Assembly: GCA_019930625.1 (NCBI GenBank)
Contig: CP082844.1
Coordinates: 310,001-374,000 of the forward strand
Direction of reading: 5' to 3'
Source: Nocardia asteroides
GTDB taxonomy: Bacteria; Actinomycetota; Actinomycetes; Mycobacteriales; Mycobacteriaceae
DNA length: 64,000 nt
Each line of letters opens with the position of its first letter. The stretch's first letter is position 1. The position numbers and the translations under genes were made by a program. Below are positions 1 to 6,720 of this stretch, in pieces. The notes beneath the pieces were generated by a model. That model was not told the DNA's origin and did no database searches. It saw only the letters and a list, made by a program, of their open reading frames with translations.

Positions 1-56
1 CGCTGTTGCAACAGCCCACGCAATTCCCGGTAACTGCTGGGTGCCTCGCTGGCCAC
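1..56 (-). CDS. N-terminus of an unidentified protein cut by the left edge
   Basis: An open frame begins at a GTG whose complement is at 54-56 and runs off the left end, giving 18 full codons (starting MASEAPSSYRELRG). A GGTAGGG sequence lies about six bases upstream and could be a ribosome binding site. It follows the first VirB6-like gene in the same direction and may be the next gene of the secretion-like cluster. Too little is present to recognise a family. The call rests only on frame, start and position. Confidence 0.35.
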   Translation of the reverse strand, partial: MASEAPSSYRELRGLLQQ

Positions 57-81
57 GTGTGCCCTACCGGAAAGCCACGTG
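52..81. promoter_or_regulatory. Two GCCACGTG copies spaced 22 bp
   Basis: GCCACGTG occurs at 52-59 and again at 74-81. Each contains the 6-bp palindrome CACGTG, and the 22-bp repeat distance is about two helical turns. The first copy covers the proposed GTG start of the left-edge gene. It looks like a tandem operator, but the motif is short and chance cannot be excluded. Confidence 0.25.
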
Positions 82-174
82 GGCGCTCTGCCGATCCATT
101 CGTTCGATATTGCCCGCGACGGCTTCGTCCACACCACCGATCGGCGAATATTGTCAGTCTGCACACACCTGCAC

Positions 175-2460
175 CTAGGGATCCCATGGGTCCGGCCCCG
201 CGTCCGGGTCGAAACTGTCGAGGTTGGATATCCTCCTGGTCGACCGCATCAGCAGCCGCCGGTTGGCCTCGCTCTGGTCGTTGAAATAGTTCTGTGCGGC
301 GTCCTGATGCTGCAGCGCCAGTTGTCGCCCGATGTGCTGGCGCACGTCTCGCCCGGCGGCGCGCCAATCGTCGGGTGTGATCGTTCCGAGTCGCTGTTCA
401 TCGTCTACTGCCGCCATCACCCGCTGCACGAACGGATGATTGTCGGGTACCGCGTTCATCGGCGCGATAGAGTGGCGCACGAAGTTGTCGGCCGCCACCA
501 CCGCCTGCGCCGCGAACGCGGGATGCGCTGGGATGCCTACGTGGCTCTCCACGGCACGGGCCGCGGCGACGGCTTTCTGCAACGGCGCGAAGCCGAACGG
601 ATTCTGCGACATACTGGCCTTCTGCACCGCCGCCGCACGCTGGGCGTCGACCACCTGCTGATCAGTGGCGTTCATCGCGCGCAGTATCGGCGCGATCATC
701 GAGTCCGGCACCTTGCTGTCGCCGAGCCCGTCGAGTACATTCGCGACCCCGAGGGCGGAGTTGATTCCGCCGTCCACGCCCTGCAACCGTCCAGCGGCTT
801 TGAAGCGCCAGTTCGCCCGAGCGGCATTGTTGTACTCGTGCATCTGCCGCAGCATCGGGGAGGTGACGAAACTGTCGAGTTCCTTCCGCTTCTTCCGGCG
901 GGAGAGCGGGCTCAACGGGTTCGGGGTGGCCGCAAGCAGCCAGGCGGTCATCGGCGACATGTTGATCGTGTTCAGCGCGGACATCCCGGCGACCAACCCG
1001 CGACCGCGCATCGCGCCTGCGGCCTGCGCACCACCCATGCCGAGTGCCGTTGCCGCCCCTCCTCCGCCGCCGGGCGGCGGTCCTTGGACAGCCGAGGCAA
1101 ATCGGTTCGCCACCCAATCGTTTCCGCTGCTCAGGCTCAGATCGAGTTTGCGAAGCTGGGAGATCCCGATGATCTCGACGGCGCCCGCGACGATGATCAC
1201 TGCCATGACCTGCCCACGGGCCTGCTGGAAGAGGTTGCCGAGGAACAGGACATAAATGCCGAGAAAGATGGTGTAGGCGGCCATGCGCGCGGCGGCGATG
1301 AATCCATCCACGATATTGCGGACCAGAAACGTCTGCGTCGGCCCGTACACGAAGCCACCCGCGGCGAATCCGAAGATCGTCATGAAACAGTGGTAGATCG
1401 CGTCCATCGCCGCCTTCATGACCCTGATGCCGAGATACGCCGCGAACAGCAGCAGGATGCCGCCGCACAGCAGCAGCAGTAACCCGGTGGCCACCTGGCC
1501 CATGCTCGGATTACTGGCCTTGGCGTAGGCGGCCGCGTCACCGCAGCTCTTCAGGCCGTTGCGCACGCGGTCGTCGTCACCGGACCGGACGCCCGCCGAC
1601 CACGCGGCGCTGCACGACGGGTTCTCATCCAGGACATGCCCGAAGTTCCACACCTGCAGCGGACGCCGCGCGAAATCGTCGGCCAGCGTCTCCTGCATCG
1701 TCGGGAGCAACTGGGACGGGTTCGGGCTTTCGTTGCCGTGCAATCCCGCGGCCACCGCGATGCCCAGATCACGGCCCTGCGCCAGCAGGCCGTGCGAGGA
1801 CAGCACCTCCGAAAGCGGCTCGGCTAGGAAAACCGGGCCGAGCACCGCGACCGTCACCATCGTCACGACCTGCACCGCGGCCTTGGCGTGGTATCCGCGC
1901 ACGATGAACCAGCCGACGAAGAACGCGCCGATGGCCGCCGCGGTCACCAGCACGACCGGCGTCGCGATCTGGCCGGTCAGAGCGTCGCCTACCCCCCGCA
2001 GCGCCGTTGCGAACCAGTCCATCCAACGGAAGCTCAGCGCGTAGCCGATCAGCCAGATGGCCGACGTCACGAGGGCCAGGTAGCCGATGAACTCCAGCCC
2101 GAGAATCGCCCACAGAATGGTGGCACCTGGATCGAGTGGACCCCCTCGATCGGTGGCGAAGGTGTAGCTGGACAGCGGAACACCTGAAGAGTCGCGGATA
2201 TTCATCCAGCTGAGGCCATCGACCTGGGAAGTCCCCGCCGTGGCGGCTGTGTTCTGGGCCGATGCGACCGCGCCCAGCAGACCGGGAAAGGCGACGAAGG
2301 CGACGAGGATCACGAGAAGCCCCGCGACTCGGCGGCGACGAGACCGATCACCGAGCCGGGCGCGCGCCCACGCGGCGACGCCGCCGGGACAGCGACCTTC
2401 CAGATCATCCGATTCGCGTTCCGGTCGTGCCGACCGGCTTCGCGGGGAACGCGCGACCAT
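175..2460 (-). CDS. VirB6/TrbL-like membrane channel protein, copy 1
   Basis: Predicted polytopic membrane protein of about 761 aa resembling VirB6/TrbL/TcpH subunits of type IV secretion systems. An Arg-rich cytoplasmic N-terminus is followed by a hydrophobic anchor (starting LLVILVAFVAF), an external loop with the motif SWMNIRDSSG, several further membrane helices, a Gly-rich stretch and a long soluble C-terminus. It is clearly paralogous to the gene at 6721-9183: both carry SWMNI-D-G, SSYTF-TDRGG, NDWV-NR and TAW motifs in the same order. The start is uncertain: ATG at 2460 follows GGAG closely, while ATG 2472, ATG 2493 (after AAGAGG) and TTG 2496 are in frame. Unlike the core genes it has a 240-bp upstream gap with its own palindrome, so it may be transcribed separately. 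Confidence 0.75.
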   Translation of the reverse strand: MVARSPRSRSARPERESDDLEGRCPGGVAAWARARLGDRSRRRRVAGLLVILVAFVAFPGLLGAVASAQNTAATAGTSQVDGLSWMNIRDSSGVPLSSYTFATDRGGPLDPGATILWAILGLEFIGYLALVTSAIWLIGYALSFRWMDWFATALRGVGDALTGQIATPVVLVTAAAIGAFFVGWFIVRGYHAKAAVQVVTMVTVAVLGPVFLAEPLSEVLSSHGLLAQGRDLGIAVAAGLHGNESPNPSQLLPTMQETLADDFARRPLQVWNFGHVLDENPSCSAAWSAGVRSGDDDRVRNGLKSCGDAAAYAKASNPSMGQVATGLLLLLCGGILLLFAAYLGIRVMKAAMDAIYHCFMTIFGFAAGGFVYGPTQTFLVRNIVDGFIAAARMAAYTIFLGIYVLFLGNLFQQARGQVMAVIIVAGAVEIIGISQLRKLDLSLSSGNDWVANRFASAVQGPPPGGGGGAATALGMGGAQAAGAMRGRGLVAGMSALNTINMSPMTAWLLAATPNPLSPLSRRKKRKELDSFVTSPMLRQMHEYNNAARANWRFKAAGRLQGVDGGINSALGVANVLDGLGDSKVPDSMIAPILRAMNATDQQVVDAQRAAAVQKASMSQNPFGFAPLQKAVAAARAVESHVGIPAHPAFAAQAVVAADNFVRHSIAPMNAVPDNHPFVQRVMAAVDDEQRLGTITPDDWRAAGRDVRQHIGRQLALQHQDAAQNYFNDQSEANRRLLMRSTRRISNLDSFDPDAGPDPWDP

Positions 2461-2473
2461 GGACTCCAGCATG

Positions 2474-2491
2474 GCGCAACAATTGTTGCGC
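2474..2491. promoter_or_regulatory. Perfect 18-bp palindrome at the start of VirB6-like copy 1
   Basis: GCGCAACAA-TTGTTGCGC is a perfect 18-bp palindrome. A further half-site GCGCAAC sits at 2504-2510. It lies either in the leader or in the first codons of the VirB6-like gene, depending on the start used. The flanking gap 2461-2699 is AT-richer than its surroundings and holds no other gene. This is a good operator candidate; the binding protein is unknown. Confidence 0.45.
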
Positions 2492-2699
2492 ATCAACCTC
2501 TTAGCGCAACGCTCTGTTCATCTTTCGGACATCTTCCGGAATTCCCGGGCAGTGAACAGGAAAGAACTTCAAAGCGCGAGTTTCACACTGCAGCAATTGA
2601 ATTGAACAAATGACCACTGCGCAGCACTGACTCGGATCTCGGAAGCGAACCGCTGCCCGTGCGGGCCTACTCCGGAACGAGCTCGGCTCACAACCGACC

Positions 2700-3917
2700 T
2701 CAATACCCCACGTACGAACCTCCGCCGCGCATCTGGACAATACCCGGCACATTGCTCACCGACCCATAGCGTTCGATGGCATAGCGCACGCCGGCGACGA
2801 TGTTGTCCACCGGGTTCCAAATATCCTTGTGTCCCGGAAGGGAATACGCGTTGAACGTCGGATCGATGGTCTGCATAAGACCTTTGGACGGGATCCCGGC
2901 CGCGGCGTTGCTGTCCCAGAGATTGATCGCGTTCGGATTTCCACCGGACTCGTGCTGGATGATTGCCGCGATATCGGCCGGATCGATCTGACGCGTGTCG
3001 TAGCCGTGCTGCCGCAACACATGCAGCGCTTCGTTGATCCACTGCCCCTGTTGCCCCGACGGCCGCGTGCGCGGCGGGCCGCCGCTGGGACCGCGTGTTC
3101 CCGGGTGTGTCGCGCCGCGTGGCCTGCGCGGCCGGACGGGACCCGATTCCCGCAGGTAGTTATCGGCGAGGGCGGCCACCCGCGCCGCGGTGAACACGGC
3201 GGATGCCTGCCCCTGACCGAGGACGGTTCCAGCGCGCTGTAGGGCGGTGTCCAAGGTGGAGATGACCAGCTGCCTGCTCGCGGCGGCGTCCTGGATGGTG
3301 CCCAGCGCGGTCAGAGCCGTGTTCACCTCGGCGATTATCGCTCCGATCGCAGCCCGTCCGTGCGTGGTGCTGTCGACCGCGCCGCCGAGGATGCGTTCGA
3401 GCTCGGCGTTCATCGACTGCGTCGCGTCGCCGTGCCGTGCCCGGTTCTGATTGCTCATTGCGTACTGAGAGCCCAGCGCGCCGTCCCACACTACGGGCCC
3501 GCTCGGCCGACCAGCCGGGATGTCTGGCGGCGCGTACGCCTGCCCTGTCGTCGCGGTCGGCGCTCCGTCACCGTATTGGACCGCAATAGCCGCGAGTGCA
3601 CCCATCGCCGCAGCCGCCATCGGCGTAGACGCGCCTGCCCCGGCGAATGCATCCGAGCGCGGCGCTGCTCCCGATCCGGAAGCAGTGGAGGAGTTTTCGA
3701 TGGCCGCAGGATGATTCTGGCTTCGTGGCTGCGCCGCAGCGGCGGGCGCCGTCGACGCGGGCGCACCGGTCAGCGGCGGCGCTGCCGGAGCCGTTCCTCC
3801 CCTCGCCGACGACTTGACCGGACGCCGAGGTGACGACGTGGTGGTCGCCCGGAAGTCACGTGTACCGGTGGGATCGTCGGATTCCGGCTCCGAAGGGGTT
3901 CGGTTCGTCGGCGCCAT
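2700..3917 (-). CDS. Secretion-associated lytic transglycosylase (SLT domain)
   Basis: 405-aa protein predicted to cleave peptidoglycan so the secretion channel can cross the wall. The first ~130 residues are Pro/Ala/Ser/Thr-rich with a hydrophobic stretch (MAAAAMGALAAIAV). A helical module (about 165-255) matches one in the neighbouring lysozyme-like protein. After a Pro/Arg linker, a C-terminal SLT-type domain shows IIQHESGGNP with the presumed catalytic Glu, GLMQTIDPTF and NIVAGVRYAIERYG, all characteristic of the family. The ATG at 3917 was chosen because the protein becomes low-complexity and ordinary from there; the frame upstream lacks plausible coding character. A hairpin at 4078-4100 separates it from the upstream gene. 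Confidence 0.82.
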   Translation of the reverse strand: MAPTNRTPSEPESDDPTGTRDFRATTTSSPRRPVKSSARGGTAPAAPPLTGAPASTAPAAAAQPRSQNHPAAIENSSTASGSGAAPRSDAFAGAGASTPMAAAAMGALAAIAVQYGDGAPTATTGQAYAPPDIPAGRPSGPVVWDGALGSQYAMSNQNRARHGDATQSMNAELERILGGAVDSTTHGRAAIGAIIAEVNTALTALGTIQDAAASRQLVISTLDTALQRAGTVLGQGQASAVFTAARVAALADNYLRESGPVRPRRPRGATHPGTRGPSGGPPRTRPSGQQGQWINEALHVLRQHGYDTRQIDPADIAAIIQHESGGNPNAINLWDSNAAAGIPSKGLMQTIDPTFNAYSLPGHKDIWNPVDNIVAGVRYAIERYGSVSNVPGIVQMRGGGSYVGY

Positions 3918-4077
3918 CAGTACTCCGTACCGACCTGGGCACTGAGCAAGCGCGGAACCGCGAGCTCGGCAGCGTGAATGCCGGTGCGGCAGGTATCGGC
4001 GGCCCCTGACATCGGTGTGGCAACCTCCGTCGATTCGCTGGCCCATGTCACGTGTCGCGCTGTGCACGCACCCCACG

Positions 4078-4100
4078 GAGGGCCTCGCGCTGAGGCCCTC
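4078..4100 (-). terminator. Hairpin between lysozyme-like and SLT genes
   Basis: GAGGGCCTC-gcgct-GAGGCCCTC is a perfect 9-bp stem with a 5-nt loop, 105 bp downstream of the lysozyme-like stop codon and upstream of the SLT start. No T-tract is evident, as is common in actinobacteria. It suggests the core operon ends here and the SLT gene has its own promoter in the 288-bp gap 3918-4205. Confidence 0.45.
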
Positions 4101-4205
4101 TCCCGCAACGTATCCGGAGCTTAGCCCAGTTTCCGAGGCTTTCTCACACAGCACGTTCCCGGAGGCGGGCATATCCCCTGAGACCGGCTCGAGCGCCGCG
4201 AACAG

Positions 4206-5762
4206 CTAGACGGCTACATTGCGCATGGCGGCCGCGACACTGTTGGCATAGGCGATACGTTGCCCTCGCGCCGCTCCGTCGCTTCTTTCGTAATATCGAT
4301 CGAACACCGCCGCCGCGGCAGCGGGCGTTTGCGCACCCCGGAGATATCCGTAGGCGGAGGATTCATTGGTCCGCAGTTCGTACATCATGAAATCGACCTG
4401 GACCTTCCAGTCGCTGACCGGCTTACCCTGCGCGGCGGCGTAACGCTCGAGGTTCTTCCGTCGGCCGCCCAGCCACTGGCACAGACCGATCGCGCCCTCG
4501 CGCGCGTTGTACGCGCCGGTGTTGAAGCCCGACTCGACCTTCATGTTGCCCACGATCCCCGCCGCCTGCGCGGGTGTGAGCCCGTATTTGGAGACGAGGT
4601 ACCGGTAGATGTCCGCAGGCTGGGGATTCGAGCCTCCGGGGAGGTTGTCCGTTCCGGGGGTGCCGGTTTTGGGTGGTGTGTAATTCCTACCCGCGATGTT
4701 GTACAGATACTGCTTGGTCAACCGATTGATCGCACCGGCAATATCATCCGACTTCGCCTGCCCACCCGACACGATCGCATGCGCCTTCCGCAACGCAGCA
4801 GTCAAAATCTGATGCACTTTCTGCTGCCCAGCCTTCGTATACGCCTGCGGCCCCAACTCCGCCAACGCCACATTCACCTCACGCACCAACCCCACGATCG
4901 CCTTCTTATCGACCTTGTTCGACCCCGCCAACCCCCGCATATACGACACCAACTGGTTATCCACATTATTGAACGCCTTCGCCGCATTCCGCTGAAACAA
5001 CCGCTTCGCCCGCACCGCCCGCGCCGTCTCACCACTCCCACCACCCGGCGAAATCCCCAACTGCTGCTGCAACTCCCGCACCCGCGGATCCGACGGATCC
5101 CCCTCCCCATACACCCCCTCCAACTGCTTCAACACCTCCAACGCCCGCACCGCCTCCGGCGACAACCCACCACCGGCCACACCCGACCCGTCAACTCCCG
5201 CGTTCGCCGCCACCGGCGCAGCCCCACCCCCACCACTCCCACCACCACTACCCAACCCCGACAACGCCGACGCGATCAACGGCAACATCCCCATCGCCAT
5301 CATCCCCGCCATCGGCAACACACCCGCCACCAACGCCGGATCCACCAACGGCCCCGGCTCCGGCCCACCCTCACCACCCGCACCCACCGGCGGCGCCTGC
5401 CCCACCCCCGGCGCCACCACACCACCCGGCACCACATCACCCGGACCCGGCAGCGACTGACCCGGAACACCCGGACCAGGAGCAGGAGCAGATTGAGGCT
5501 GACCAGCAACCGGAGGAGCCACACCCGGCTGAACCGGAACCCCGGCCTCCCCGCCACCATTCGGCTGACCAGACCTCGTTTGCTCCGGCCCGGGAGATCC
5601 GGGTTGCCCCGCTCCAGGGGAGGGACTGCCAGGCTGACCCGGCATCCCACCCGGTCGCGGCCGCTGCTGATCCGGCCGGTGCGTCCACGGTGTCACGGGT
5701 CCCGGCGGCGTCTCGGGATCCTCACCGGTCTCTACCTGGGGCTCTACGTCTGTCGGGGGCAT
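4206..5762 (-). CDS. Phage-tail-tip-lysozyme-like cell wall hydrolase
   Basis: 518-aa protein. The first ~150 residues are a Pro/Gly-rich linker, followed by a hydrophobic stretch (MAGMMAMGMLPLIASAL), a Gly run, a ~100-residue helical module homologous to that of the SLT protein (REVNVALAELG against AEVNTALTALG), and a C-terminal domain of the phage tail tip lysozyme type. The latter shows AAGIVGNMKVESGFN with the likely catalytic Glu, GAIGLCQW, and RIAYANSVAAAM. It probably opens peptidoglycan for the secretion-like complex. It lies 10 bp downstream of the NlpC/P60-like gene in an operon. Codons from about 4,690 to 5,550 favour G and T in third position, leaving the plus strand strikingly pyrimidine-rich, unlike the neighbours. 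Confidence 0.8.
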   Translation of the reverse strand: MPPTDVEPQVETGEDPETPPGPVTPWTHRPDQQRPRPGGMPGQPGSPSPGAGQPGSPGPEQTRSGQPNGGGEAGVPVQPGVAPPVAGQPQSAPAPGPGVPGQSLPGPGDVVPGGVVAPGVGQAPPVGAGGEGGPEPGPLVDPALVAGVLPMAGMMAMGMLPLIASALSGLGSGGGSGGGGAAPVAANAGVDGSGVAGGGLSPEAVRALEVLKQLEGVYGEGDPSDPRVRELQQQLGISPGGGSGETARAVRAKRLFQRNAAKAFNNVDNQLVSYMRGLAGSNKVDKKAIVGLVREVNVALAELGPQAYTKAGQQKVHQILTAALRKAHAIVSGGQAKSDDIAGAINRLTKQYLYNIAGRNYTPPKTGTPGTDNLPGGSNPQPADIYRYLVSKYGLTPAQAAGIVGNMKVESGFNTGAYNAREGAIGLCQWLGGRRKNLERYAAAQGKPVSDWKVQVDFMMYELRTNESSAYGYLRGAQTPAAAAAVFDRYYERSDGAARGQRIAYANSVAAAMRNVAV

Positions 5763-5772
5763 CGCTTACTCA

Positions 5773-6663
5773 TCACATTCCACTGCCGAGTACTCGCTTC
5801 ACCCGCACGTCGTTCGCGTTCGGGATGGCCAGCTCGACGAGTTCACCGGTCGGCGCATCGGTGGTGACGAGCCGTGTGTCACTGACGGCGATGCCTACCT
5901 GGGTCGGCGCGTTGTTCCGAAAATTCCAGAAGACCAGGTCGCCCGGAGATACCGCGGCGAGATCCACCCGATGACCACACGCGCCTTGTGCCGCGAGGGT
6001 GTTCGGCAGCACGACTACCGCCGCATCGCCGATCTCCCCACATGCCCGCCGCGCCGCACCGCTCGATTGCCCCGCACCACCTCCGGCCGGCGGCTGCGCC
6101 GCCGTGCCCTCGGTAGTCGCGCATCGACCTGTCGTTTGCGCGGCCGAGGCGTGGTAGATCACCGATCTGGTGAACTCCGCGGCGGTCTCACGGCCACCGG
6201 AGCCGCTGCGGGCCCCACTCGCCGCCAGCTGTGCCAGCGCGAGCTGACGCGCACACTCCGCGCCGATGCCCGAGTTGCCGGTCAGTAGGGGGACATTCTG
6301 GCGCGGCGCGAGTCTCATCGCTGTGGAGCAGGAACGCAGCCAATCGGAGGCGTTGGTGTCGTCGGGTGCGATGGTGAGTTCGGCGTACGGATTCGTGGTG
6401 GGCGCGGTGGTCACCCCCGCCGCCGGTGTCCTCGGCGCGGTCGGCCGTACCGCCGCCGCGGCGCGAGTGGGCGTCACGGTCAGGGACGGGTCGGGCCCTA
6501 CCGCACTGTCGCACTGATAATGCAGGTCGGAGGCGATCGCGGAGGCCGTGTTGCCGATGATCACCACCAAGGCCACCAGGACGGCCGACACGACACTCGC
6601 GGCTCCCAGCATTGCCCATATCCAGAACGGCATCACCACGAGCGTCCAGAGACGTCCGATCAT
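5773..6663 (-). CDS. Membrane-anchored NlpC/P60-like protein, possibly inactive
   Basis: 296-aa protein with one N-terminal membrane anchor (residues ~12-42), a Pro/Thr-rich external linker and a C-terminal region resembling an NlpC/P60 fold: LPNT, VSPGDLVFWNF, QVGIAVSD. In active family members a Cys about 15 residues before LP and a His before VGI are catalytic. Here the nearest Cys (in RACGEIGD) is only ~11 residues before LP, and the His position holds Gln (TQVGIAV). This makes an enzymatically inactive, structural role plausible. In the pCW3/Tn916 plan the equivalent position is taken by the TcpG/Orf14-type hydrolase. It lies 57 bp downstream of VirB6-like copy 2. The fold assignment is by motif only. 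Confidence 0.65.
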   Translation of the reverse strand: MIGRLWTLVVMPFWIWAMLGAASVVSAVLVALVVIIGNTASAIASDLHYQCDSAVGPDPSLTVTPTRAAAAVRPTAPRTPAAGVTTAPTTNPYAELTIAPDDTNASDWLRSCSTAMRLAPRQNVPLLTGNSGIGAECARQLALAQLAASGARSGSGGRETAAEFTRSVIYHASAAQTTGRCATTEGTAAQPPAGGGAGQSSGAARRACGEIGDAAVVVLPNTLAAQGACGHRVDLAAVSPGDLVFWNFRNNAPTQVGIAVSDTRLVTTDAPTGELVELAIPNANDVRVKRVLGSGM

Positions 6664-6720
6664 CGCGTACCTTTCTGTGTAGTCCGAGTCCTCGTCCGGA
6701 ATTCGAAATGTCGAGGCGGG

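Noticed and set aside
79..1482. A 467-codon open frame on the plus strand
   Set aside because: Antisense to VirB6-like copy 1; composition typical of a shadow frame.
4260..5867. A 535-codon plus-strand frame rich in HRR and TPT repeats
   Set aside because: Antisense reading of the pyrimidine-biased part of the lysozyme-like gene.
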